Of a stretch of 64,000 bases of DNA, positions 16,733 to 24,729 are shown in pieces. Within the stretch, counting starts at the first letter, position 1, and each line of letters begins with the position of its first letter. The position numbers were made by a program, and so were the translations under genes. This DNA is from Mucilaginibacter gracilis. GTDB lineage: Bacteria; Bacteroidota; Bacteroidia; Sphingobacteriales; Sphingobacteriaceae. The notes beneath the pieces are model-generated. The model made no database searches. It saw only the letters and a program-made list of their open reading frames with translations, and was not told the DNA's origin. The stretch is from assembly GCF_003633615.1 (NCBI RefSeq), contig NZ_RBKU01000001.1:3906001-3970000 (forward strand), read 5' to 3'.

Positions 16733-19700
16733 ATGCACAATTCTACAAAAAGAACTGTAATTAAACTACTGTTTTCTATGATGAGATTAACCTTTATGGT
16801 GATCATATTCCTGCTCTCTTTAACCTGTACCTTACTCGCTTTCAGCGGTAATGCCCAGGATATGGACAAAGCCAATATTTCCGTTAATCTAAAAAAGGCC
16901 CGGCTCGGCGAAGTACTCGACGAACTGGAAAAACTATCCGGCTTTTCCTTTACCTATCCCACAAGAATGGCCAATATCAGCCCGGTCAGCATTCAGGTTA
17001 AAGATCAATCTTTAAAAGAAATATTACAAATACTGGCTCAGGCCAATAAGCTGAAGTTCACCCGGATCAACCAGATGATCTCTGTTAGCGAGGTATCGGC
17101 ACCGGCAACGCCGGGAAAGATCAGTGGAAAGGTGCTCGACGAAAAAGGCGAACCTTTACCTGGCGCGACGATCAAGGTAACTGAAACGGGTACGGCAATC
17201 CAAAGCAACGTGGATGGCACCTATCAGTTCAGCATGCCCCCCGGCAGCTATACCATTGAAGTGAGCTATATTTCCTACCAGGCCAAACGCGTCACCGGCG
17301 TGCTGGTCACGGAAGGTAAATTGACCCAGCTGGATATCGCCATGCAGCCTGCCAAGAACTCATTGAACGAGGTAGTGGTTACTTCGGGCTATAAAAAAGC
17401 CTCGGTAGAAGGATTATATGCCCGCCAGAAAAACAATGCAGCCTTCACAGATGGGATCAGCGCCGAGCAGATCGGCCGTACTCCCGATAAAAATATTGGT
17501 GAAAGCTTAAAAAGAATTAGCGGGGTGAGCACCATCGATAACAAATACGTGGTGGTACGCGGCCTGGGCGAACGCTATAATGGGGCTATGCTCAACGGGC
17601 AGCTTATGCCGAGCACCGAACTCAACCGCAAGCAGTTCTCCTTTGACATCATCCCCTCCAGCCTGGTAGATAACGTCGTGGTCAGCAAGACCATCACCCC
17701 GGATATGAGCGCCGAATTCGGCGGCGGGTTGGTCGCGGTCAACACCAAAGCCATCCCCACCGAAAATTTCCTTTCGGTAACCGTAGGGGAAAGCGTAAAC
17801 GACCATACGACCGGTAAAAGGTTTCGCTCACTTAAACTGGAAGGCCAGGAATACTGGGGCGGCCTTTCCGATCACCGCAAACTGTTCGGCACCTTCGACT
17901 GGAAAAATACCGGTGAGATCCTGGCACTCGGAAAGTTTGAGACAAGGAATAATGTCAACTACCTGAAAAACAATTCGGAATTCAATAATAACTGGGGATT
18001 GTCGGAATTTAACCCAGCGCCATCACCCAATTTTCAACTGGCATATGGGCACCTGTTTCCCAAAGCAGGTGAAGATGGCAAGATCGGTATCATCGCTTCG
18101 GCCAGTTACCGCAATACCTTGCAAACCCAGGACATCCAAATGAGCCGGGATGGTTTTGCCAATGACAGCACCGGAACGTTTACGGGAAAACGCTACGGTT
18201 TTACTACCAATATCGGCGCGCTTGCCGGTGTCGGCTATACCAATAGCCATACCAAGATCAGCTTGCAGAGCATGTACCTGCGCACGCTGGATCAGCAACT
18301 GATCCTGGGGCAGGGCGCTCACGGGGACAACGGCTACCAGGCGGCCTTATACGACATCACCACCCAGACCACGCTTTTTCAGCATTCCCTGAAAGGCGAA
18401 TACAGCCCAAACAAGGAGGGCATCAGGCTCAACTGGAATGTCTCTTATACGGATCTTGACCGCCAGAAACCTGATAACCATATCGTCCGTGTCGGGATCA
18501 CGAAAGATAACCCTTCGCTTGATCAGATCAACACTAGTGGCCCGGTTGACGGTGGTTTTGAAACCGACGGCGGTGCGGGTCGTTGGTGGAACCGCACCGG
18601 TGAAAAGAATTTGGGCTGGAATGCCGACCTTGCGGTGCCGTTGAAACTTCATCTGATACCTGACCTGAGCAATACTTTTAAAACAGGTTATGCCGGTTGG
18701 TATAAGGATCGTTTTTTATACGTGTTCAATACCACAACGCTGTCCGACGTAAGCGACAACCCGCCTTTATCCCGGGCTTTTGACAATGAACACGTAACCG
18801 GTATTACGTACAGCCGTTTTGGTGATGACTTTCACCGTAAGGCCGCTCTGCACGCCGGTTACGTTATGCTGGATCAAAAAATAGGAAAGCTGCGCCTCGT
18901 TTGGGGACTGCGGGCAGAGTTTTATAACCTGAACAAGGTGAACGGTGTACTGGATTCCCTTTTCGTACTGATTAACCAGGGGCAAGGCAACAAGTACCAA
19001 TACGATTATTCGGATTTGACGAACCGGGAAAAGAATATGCAGTTTTTCCCCTCTGCCAACCTTACTTACGGCCTGACACCCAAAATGAACCTGCGCCTGG
19101 CCTATTCCAAAAGTATCATCCGGCCAGACCTGCGCGAACTTTCTTTTTTCAAGGAGTATGATTTTGAGCTTGGCGGTACTTACGAAGCCAATGATCCGAT
19201 CCATTCTACTACGATCCATAATTATGATTTCCGGTACGAATGGTACCCGGAACCCGGCGATATCCTCTCTTTTTCCTTGTTCTACAAAGACCTGGATTAC
19301 CCGATGGAGATCTACAACCTGGGCGGTAACCGGCAATATACCCTGCGTAACAACAAGTCGGCTAAAAACAAAGGTATTGAACTGGAATTGCGTAAATCCT
19401 TCGCGTTCACTGGCCTGCCGCTCATTAAACACATCACGCTATACAGCAATTTCACCGCGCTGGATGCCAGCGTTGTGCCGATGACGGTCAATTTCGGTGC
19501 CCTTAATAAGGATAATCCATTAAAGATAACGCCGATAGAGGTATTTGGAAAAACGGAACACAGGCCACAGGCAGGGGCCAGCAATTATACTTATAACGGC
19601 GGCTTTCAATATGACGATAGCGGGCTATCCCTCAATATCAGCTATAATTATGTATCCAACCGCACTTATCGCCTCACAGACATCTACCCGCAGTCTTTGT

Positions 19701-19972
19701 TCGAAAGGCCGATCAACTCCCTGGACGGGCAGCTGGCCTTCAGGATACTGAAGAAAAAGGCCGAGGTTAAATTCAATGTTTCCAACCTCCTAAACGCTTC
19801 GGGTATTGTCTATACCAACTACTACGACGGTTTGCAAACGCCCGGCGGGAGTTTTGTTGATTACCCGGCTCCAACTACCAAACAACTGTTATACGATCCC
19901 AAAAGCGACCGGCTGGATTACAAAGCGTCGCCGGGCCGGACGTATTCACTGGCATTTACTTATAATTTCTAA
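16733..19972 (+). CDS. TonB-dependent receptor, cassette A (STN + carboxypeptidase-like + plug + barrel)
   Basis: 1079 residues. The leader segment (1-42) ends near GNAQD. An STN signalling domain spans ~48-115 (ISVNLKKARLGEVLDELEKLSGFSF). The carboxypeptidase-regulatory-like Ig domain is at ~128-210 (GKISGKVLDEKGEPLPGATIKV), and the plug at ~240-360 (DGISAEQIGRTPDKNIGESL, VVVRGLGERYNG, AEFGGGLVAVNTK). The 22-strand barrel ends in the aromatic terminus LAFTYNF. It takes up a TonB-energised ligand and signals through FecR A. The ligand is unknown; no SusD gene follows. A lipoprotein gene starts 11 bases after the stop. Confidence 0.93.
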   Translation: MHNSTKRTVIKLLFSMMRLTFMVIIFLLSLTCTLLAFSGNAQDMDKANISVNLKKARLGEVLDELEKLSGFSFTYPTRMANISPVSIQVKDQSLKEILQILAQANKLKFTRINQMISVSEVSAPATPGKISGKVLDEKGEPLPGATIKVTETGTAIQSNVDGTYQFSMPPGSYTIEVSYISYQAKRVTGVLVTEGKLTQLDIAMQPAKNSLNEVVVTSGYKKASVEGLYARQKNNAAFTDGISAEQIGRTPDKNIGESLKRISGVSTIDNKYVVVRGLGERYNGAMLNGQLMPSTELNRKQFSFDIIPSSLVDNVVVSKTITPDMSAEFGGGLVAVNTKAIPTENFLSVTVGESVNDHTTGKRFRSLKLEGQEYWGGLSDHRKLFGTFDWKNTGEILALGKFETRNNVNYLKNNSEFNNNWGLSEFNPAPSPNFQLAYGHLFPKAGEDGKIGIIASASYRNTLQTQDIQMSRDGFANDSTGTFTGKRYGFTTNIGALAGVGYTNSHTKISLQSMYLRTLDQQLILGQGAHGDNGYQAALYDITTQTTLFQHSLKGEYSPNKEGIRLNWNVSYTDLDRQKPDNHIVRVGITKDNPSLDQINTSGPVDGGFETDGGAGRWWNRTGEKNLGWNADLAVPLKLHLIPDLSNTFKTGYAGWYKDRFLYVFNTTTLSDVSDNPPLSRAFDNEHVTGITYSRFGDDFHRKAALHAGYVMLDQKIGKLRLVWGLRAEFYNLNKVNGVLDSLFVLINQGQGNKYQYDYSDLTNREKNMQFFPSANLTYGLTPKMNLRLAYSKSIIRPDLRELSFFKEYDFELGGTYEANDPIHSTTIHNYDFRYEWYPEPGDILSFSLFYKDLDYPMEIYNLGGNRQYTLRNNKSAKNKGIELELRKSFAFTGLPLIKHITLYSNFTALDASVVPMTVNFGALNKDNPLKITPIEVFGKTEHRPQAGASNYTYNGGFQYDDSGLSLNISYNYVSNRTYRLTDIYPQSLFERPINSLDGQLAFRILKKKAEVKFNVSNLLNASGIVYTNYYDGLQTPGGSFVDYPAPTTKQLLYDPKSDRLDYKASPGRTYSLAFTYNF

Positions 19973-19983
19973 AGCATTATCCC

Positions 19984-20745
19984 ATGAAAAAATACACGAC
20001 GCTTCTGTACCTGTTCGCATTCGCCGTTCTGTTGAATGCCTGTAAGAAAGGCGAACCATTGCCCGAGAAATCTTTTGCCAATATCACGGTGATCAGTAAG
20101 GCCCTGCTGGATGTCCCCCCGCTAACGGTTTACGTAGATAGTGTACTGCTGGATACGGTAGGTGGTGGCAGTGCTGGTACCATACTGATCGAGCGCAAAA
20201 AAACGACCATGAAGCTGACGATCAAAAACCTGCAAACTGGTAAAACGCTGTTGGATTCTACATTTACGGTCAAACCTAAGAACAGCTTTACCGTATTGGT
20301 CGACAATTCACTCGGTATCGCCACATTTTATACACCATCCACCAAGCCCATTCCAGCCGACAGCGGTAGTGTGCAACTATTCTGTAATTCAGTAGTAGGC
20401 GGAATGACAGGAAAAGGTCTGACCTTCAAACTTTTCACCACTTACGATAATGCGAACACATTTAATCCGACAACTTACGAAGTCAAAAACCTGGAGAACG
20501 GAAAACTGGCGGCTCCGTTGATGCTCCCCTTAACCAAAGACGCGGTGGGCGTTATGCCAACCTACTATATCCAGACAGTTGATCCGGATACCGGCACTAT
20601 CCTTTCGAATCTTTTTCCCGGTTTCAGTGGCTACGGGCAGGTAACTGTTGAACCCGGCAAAAACAATGTCGTTAAAGTCGATATTATCAGCGATCCGCTA
20701 TATGGCAATTTCTATAACAGCCCCTTTCTGTATTTTCCTTTATAG
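19984..20745 (+). CDS. Lipoprotein, DUF4397-like, cassette A
   Basis: 253 residues. A lipoprotein signal ends in the lipobox LLNAC, with Lys-Lys following the Cys, and the protein is expected in the outer membrane. Beta-sandwich segments such as ANITVISKALLDVPPLTVYVDSVLLDT recall the DUF4397 pattern, where small Ig-like repeats begin with a Val-rich strand followed by xxVYVxG. A second domain covers ~115-253. By position it is the partner of receptor A, and may serve as a surface lid or ligand-capture subunit in place of SusD. The family assignment is by eye. Confidence 0.75.
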   Translation: MKKYTTLLYLFAFAVLLNACKKGEPLPEKSFANITVISKALLDVPPLTVYVDSVLLDTVGGGSAGTILIERKKTTMKLTIKNLQTGKTLLDSTFTVKPKNSFTVLVDNSLGIATFYTPSTKPIPADSGSVQLFCNSVVGGMTGKGLTFKLFTTYDNANTFNPTTYEVKNLENGKLAAPLMLPLTKDAVGVMPTYYIQTVDPDTGTILSNLFPGFSGYGQVTVEPGKNNVVKVDIISDPLYGNFYNSPFLYFPL

Positions 20746-20778
20746 GCCAGGCTATCTCGATCGATCCATCCTTTCTTG

Positions 20779-20807
20779 AACAGGCGGTCCCGCAAGGACC
20801 GCCTGTT
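20779..20807 (+). terminator. Perfect 12-bp hairpin after lipoprotein A
   Basis: AACAGGCGGTCC and GGACCGCCTGTT enclose CGCAA. It ends the receptor A transcript and argues that the next gene starts at 20821, not at the longer upstream frame that would run through the stem. Confidence 0.85.
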
Positions 20808-20820
20808 ATTCAACCAGCAG

Positions 20821-21072
20821 ATGAACAATACCCAAACAGCTATTACCATCCTCTCGGTACTTGATCTGAGCATCCTGGTACTCGCCCATAGCGTCGACCG
20901 TCAACTTTACCGGCAACGTACCTTGCAAAAATCCGGAGCCGGTCATTTCTTTTGCAACCCGGATTACGACGAGCGGGTCAACCGATTTTTACTGAGCAGA
21001 GGCGGCTTGCTGCTTACCGGACTTCTTTTCATCACGATCTTTTTATACTATTTGAGCGATGCCCAAATTTAA
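20821..21072 (+). CDS. Small two-span membrane protein, 83 aa
   Basis: Two hydrophobic segments, TAITILSVLDLSILVLAHSVD (~5-25) and LLSRGGLLLTGLLFITIFLYYL (~56-78), flank a basic/aromatic loop (RQLYRQRTLQKSGAGHFFCNPDY). It resembles the 45504-45740 protein in cassette D (NT-x-x-AI-x-IL-x-VLD then an acid-arginine pair and Tyr). The start after the terminator is chosen from that match. It overlaps the next mini gene by 14 bases. Function unknown. Confidence 0.7.
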   Translation: MNNTQTAITILSVLDLSILVLAHSVDRQLYRQRTLQKSGAGHFFCNPDYDERVNRFLLSRGGLLLTGLLFITIFLYYLSDAQI

Positions 21073-21193
21073 CGAAGAAAATCAGCAACGATACACCCAC
21101 AACCCCGGCTTACTGATCCTTGGGATTTGCGTGGCATTGGGCGGCACTGTATGCTGGCTGGTCATTTTTCGGATCTATTACCTCCTGTCCTGA
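21059..21193 (+). CDS. Mini membrane protein, 44 aa (copy 1 of 3)
   Basis: The N-terminus MPKFNEENQQRYTHNPGLL is polar and is followed by one membrane span (ILGICVALGGTVCWLVIFRIYYLL). Copies at 28787 and 34848 share P-x-F-x-E/G, a Gln, HNPxLL, then Ala-x-GG/GA-x-V-x-W. All three lie between a receptor-lipoprotein terminator and the next sigma promoter. Conservation of a 44-codon frame at equivalent positions in three cassettes is strong evidence that it is translated. No known family is recognised. Confidence 0.75.
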   Translation: MPKFNEENQQRYTHNPGLLILGICVALGGTVCWLVIFRIYYLLS

Positions 21194-21317
21194 ATCCGGG
21201 GTAGCAGATCGTAGCTAAAAACAATTCGCTGTAATCGGATGCCTGCATTCATCGGGTGGGTAAAATCAAACGTTTTCAGGCGTCTGATCTCTTTAAACTA
21301 ATTTAATAAACAGTGAT

Positions 21318-21325
21318 TACCTTTA
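21318..21325 (+). promoter_or_regulatory. -7-like element of sigma B
   Basis: TACCTTTA differs from TAnnTTTG only at the last base and lies 6 bases before the ATG at 21332. Confidence 0.45.
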
Positions 21326-21331
21326 CCGGCG

Positions 21332-21952
21332 ATGATGACCGAAACAGGCGAACAGCAATTACTGGCAATGATCCGCAAGGGTGATTACGATTCGTTCGGG
21401 GAAATGCACCGCCGGCATTACGACCTGCTGTTTGGCCTAGCCCTTAAAAAATTGGGGGACGAAAACGAAGCCTACGACCTGCTGCAAGATCTTTTTACCG
21501 AGCTATGGCTTAAGCGGGCGGATCTTTTTATCCATAACCCGCTGGAAAATTACCTGAAGAACCGTTTATGGTTCAAGTTATCTTCCCATTTCCGCGCCAA
21601 GGGTTTCCGGCAGCAGCAGTTCCGTCACTTTGCTGAATTCCTGAAAAGCGAACAGGAAACCGGGCCTGTAACAGCAGCAGGAGATATCTACGAGGCCGAG
21701 CTCAATTACGAAGCACTGATCGATACCATTAACCGGACTATTGAGGCGATGCCCGAGAAAATGCGCGAAATCTTTGTGATGAGCCGCAGCAACGATTATT
21801 CTATCGCGGAGATCGCCGCGCAATTGGACCTCTCCCCGCAAACGGTAAAAAACCAGATCAGCAACGCGCTCACCCGCCTGCGGCAGGCAACCGCCCAATC
21901 GGGACTATCCGCCGCCGGCTTACTCGCCCTGGTCTGCTTAACAAATATTTAA
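21332..21952 (+). CDS. ECF sigma factor, cassette B
   Basis: 206 residues. Region 2: DSFGEMHRRHYDLLFGLALKKLGDENEAYDLLQDLFTELWLKR (~16-60). Region 4: MPEKMREIFVMSRSNDYSIAEIAAQLDLSPQTVKNQISNALTRLR (~140-185). The tail LLALVCLTNI is hydrophobic. Its fecR partner starts 57 bases downstream at 22010 but is broken by an insertion sequence after codon 7, so sigma B may now lack its normal regulator. Confidence 0.93.
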   Translation: MMTETGEQQLLAMIRKGDYDSFGEMHRRHYDLLFGLALKKLGDENEAYDLLQDLFTELWLKRADLFIHNPLENYLKNRLWFKLSSHFRAKGFRQQQFRHFAEFLKSEQETGPVTAAGDIYEAELNYEALIDTINRTIEAMPEKMREIFVMSRSNDYSIAEIAAQLDLSPQTVKNQISNALTRLRQATAQSGLSAAGLLALVCLTNI

Positions 21953-22009
21953 TAATAACTTAACGATTTCTTTCTGGTACTTTTTCCGGTTTGCTACTTA
22001 TAAGGGCAT

Positions 22010-22031
22010 ATGCAGGAAGAAAACAAATTAA
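22010..22031 (+). pseudogene. First codons of fecR B, cut off by the IS element
   Basis: ATG at 22010 reads MQEENKL and runs into the insertion sequence. Removing the element and one copy of ATTAA joins it in frame to NERFKEYSEGNAG on the far side, showing that this was the original fecR start. Confidence 0.85.
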
Positions 22032-23619
22032 CCCCTAACTCCGCATAATTACCCCGTCTATTTTGAAAAATATAGTGGAACAACGCTTGATTGTTCCTTT
22101 TTTTGTTTATTTTGGGCTACCTAATTAGGTTGTCTATGTCGTTACCTTCCTGGATTCAAAAATTTAAAGAGCCAAAAACAGAGATCAGGCTTATCAAGGG
22201 TACATTTTACAAGTACGCTGTTGAGTATCGTTATAATTCTGAAAAAAAGCGGACGGATAAAATAACCCTGGAACTTCTTGGTAAAATCACCGAGAAGGAG
22301 GGCTTTGTCCCGTCGGATAAAAAACTAATAAAAGATAAAGGCAACAGCCTGCCGGTAGTAGATATCAAAACATACGGATTGTATAATCTCTTTACGTCTT
22401 TGCTTGCTGAGGATCTTCCCAGTTTACTTACACTCTTCCCAGAGCCTGTTAGTCAAACATTATTGACAGTAGCAATGATGCGTTTTGCTTATCAGCACCC
22501 AATAAAGCGTATGCCGTTTCAACATGCACATGACTACTGTTCTCTGAACTGGGTCACAAAAGGTCTTGATGACAAAGCAATTACAGCTGCATTGAAATAT
22601 GTAGGAGAAAACAGAGAACTATTGCTGGGCTGGATGAAAGGCAGATTAGGGGTAAGGGAAGCTATGCAGGATAAATTTGTAATGATTGATTCTACGCACA
22701 TACCATCCCTTTCAGAACATCTTTCAGTCAACGCAATGGGTTATAATCCACAGCATAGCTATGATCCACAAATACGCCTGATGTACATTTTTTCTGCACA
22801 AATGCAACAACCGGTGTATTATAGACTTATCAATGGGAATATTACTGACGTTACATCGATGAAGATATGTGTAGACGAACTAAATATCAAAGATGTGGTT
22901 TTCATTGCCGACAAGGGATTTTACAGCAAGAAAAACGTCGCTGACCTCAAAACTGCCTCCATTCATTTCATTATCCCACTATACAGAAATAATAATCTCA
23001 TAGATTATGAACCGCTACAGCAAGCCAATTTTAAAAAAGGTATAAAGAATTATTTCACCTATCAGAAGAGGGTGGTCTGGTATTATGAATATGAAAAAGA
23101 AGGACTGATGCTAACTACTTACCTTGACGAGCGCCTTAGAGTAGAAGAAGAAGCTGATTTCCTTACCCGTACTCAAACACATCCTGATAAGTATAAAGAA
23201 GTTGATTTCTTTGAACGGGTTGACCGTTTTGGAACACTTACACTCACGAATCACCTGCCTGAAGCGGTGTCCGCACAAATGTTATATGAAACCTACAAAC
23301 AGCGCAATGAAATAGAAGTCATGTTTGACGCCTACAAGCACTTCCTGCTTGCAGACAAAACCTACATGCAGAACCGATATGTGCTGGAAGGATGGTTAAT
23401 GGCAAATTTTATAGCCATGATCGCATACTACAGGTTGTATACACGACTAAAAACAGCAAACAAACTTTCAAAATATGCACCAAAGGACATAGTAGAAATA
23501 TCAAAAAGCATCTACCAAACTAAAATCCGAAACACCTGGGTAAGATCCGAAATAACAAAAAAGACAAAAGACCTCTTTAAATCTATTGACATAGACTACC
23601 TAAATTAGCGGAGTTAGGG
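22032..23619 (+). mobile_element. IS4-superfamily (IS1634-type) insertion sequence
   Basis: Ends carry inverted CCCTAACTCCGC (22033-22044) and GCGGAGTTAGGG (23608-23619). The element is flanked by the direct repeat ATTAA (22027-22031 and 23620-23624), consistent with a 5-bp target duplication. It is inserted in fecR B in the same direction as the gene and carries a single transposase. Confidence 0.9.
22136..23608 (+). CDS. IS1634/IS4-superfamily transposase
   Basis: About 490 residues from ATG 22136 (MSLPSWIQKF); a longer frame from 22091 would add 15 hydrophobic residues and is less likely. DDE motifs: first Asp in VMIDSTHIPSL, second Asp in VFIADKGFYSKKN, and the YREK signature in YKQRNEIEVMFDAYK with Tyr-x2-Arg-x3-Glu-x6-Lys spacing exactly as in the IS4 superfamily. 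The stop codon lies at the inner end of the right inverted repeat. The frame is intact, so the element may be active. Confidence 0.92.
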   Translation: MSLPSWIQKFKEPKTEIRLIKGTFYKYAVEYRYNSEKKRTDKITLELLGKITEKEGFVPSDKKLIKDKGNSLPVVDIKTYGLYNLFTSLLAEDLPSLLTLFPEPVSQTLLTVAMMRFAYQHPIKRMPFQHAHDYCSLNWVTKGLDDKAITAALKYVGENRELLLGWMKGRLGVREAMQDKFVMIDSTHIPSLSEHLSVNAMGYNPQHSYDPQIRLMYIFSAQMQQPVYYRLINGNITDVTSMKICVDELNIKDVVFIADKGFYSKKNVADLKTASIHFIIPLYRNNNLIDYEPLQQANFKKGIKNYFTYQKRVVWYYEYEKEGLMLTTYLDERLRVEEEADFLTRTQTHPDKYKEVDFFERVDRFGTLTLTNHLPEAVSAQMLYETYKQRNEIEVMFDAYKHFLLADKTYMQNRYVLEGWLMANFIAMIAYYRLYTRLKTANKLSKYAPKDIVEISKSIYQTKIRNTWVRSEITKKTKDLFKSIDIDYLN

Positions 23620-24565
23620 ATTAAACGAAAGGTTTAAGGAATACAGCGAGGGTAACGCAGGGGCTGCGGAGCAGGCGCAAATAGGGCGCTGGCTCCGGAG
23701 CCTTGACCTGCGGAAGGATAAAACGATTCGCTCTTTTCCAGCGCAACGTCAAAGATCGGAGACGGAACTTCGGGCATTGCTGCGGCCTGCCGCTGCCGGT
23801 TATGGCCGGGTCCGCCGGATGATCGTCCGCACGGGGCTGGCGGCAGCCGGTATATTGCTGTTCTTAACAGCCGGCGTTTTGATTTACCAGGCTGGTATCC
23901 GCCAGGCGCCACAAGCATTGAAGCTGGCAACGGCAAGCACCCATGCCGGTGAAATGAAGATCATTACTTTGTCTGATGGCAGCCGCATTACCCTGAACAA
24001 TCAAACCAGTATAAAATACCCCGAAGAATTCAATCAAAACACCAGGGAAGTATTCCTGACGGGAGAGGCCTTCTTTGAGGTAAAACATGATGCCAACAAG
24101 CCATTCAGGGTGCATACGGATAAATTGGCTGTGCAGGTATTGGGAACGTCCTTCAACATACAGGCCTATCCGGATGAATCCGGCCTTGACGTTGCGGTAG
24201 CAAGCGGTAAGGTGGGCGTTTTCGCCAATGGTGCCAGGGACGGCAAGACTTATATGCTACTGCCCGGCCAACAACTCAGTTATAACCGTAAGAATTTGGC
24301 CTTCAGCCCCTCCACGATAGCAACGGCGGCGATCATTGCCTGGCAAAAAGGCACTTTGGTTTTCAAGAACGAAAAACTGGAAGCGATAGCCCGCAGGCTC
24401 GAAAGGTTTTACGGTGTAAAAATCCGCTTTAAGAACAAAAAACTGATGGCCACGGAATTAAGCCTGAAAGCGAACAACCTAAGCCTGGAATCGGTGATGA
24501 AGGCACTGGGTTCTGCCGGTGAATTTAACTATAGCATCAAGAACAAACAGGTGCTGATCTGGTAA
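23620..24565 (+). pseudogene. FecR anti-sigma factor, cassette B, interrupted by the IS
   Basis: After the IS the frame continues NERFKEYSEGNAGAAEQAQIGRWL (cytoplasmic sigma-binding part), a span near 23830-23890 (GLAAAGILLFLTAGVLIYQA), a FecR domain (HAGEMKIITLSDGSRITLNNQ, LTGEAFFEVKHD, VLGTSFNIQAY) and a C-terminal part ending QVLIW. An in-frame TAG (23615-23617) at the IS end prevents fusion to the transposase. The first in-frame ATG is at 23819, just before the span, so any product would keep the membrane and periplasmic parts but lose the sigma-binding part. Confidence 0.85.
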
Positions 24566-24648
24566 AGCAGCAAAAAAACGATTAACCTTAAAAAAACTGC
24601 CTATGTAAAAAACGCTGAATATCCATCAAAGGTGGGCGATAAAAATAG

Positions 24649-24674
24649 AGCGAAAGTGGTGGTACACTTCCGCT
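24649..24674 (+). promoter_or_regulatory. Leader hairpin of receptor B
   Basis: Arms are identical to those before receptor A (AGCGAAAGTG and CACTTCCGCT), but the loop is GTGGTA, the exact reverse complement of the A loop. The GATCCATC box again follows 16 bases after the stem (24690-24697). Confidence 0.7.
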
Positions 24675-24729
24675 CGGTATAGCTTTTACGATCCATCATT
24701 TTCGAGACAACAAATCATTTAAAAAAACT

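Noticed and set aside
18767..19432. 221-residue minus frame inside receptor A
   Set aside because: Antisense shadow of the barrel region; similar frames occur opposite the same region of D.
22010..24565. IS-derived promoter or start driving fecR B
   Set aside because: An in-frame TAG at 23615-23617 rules out a protein fusion, and I could not identify an outward promoter in the IS end by eye.
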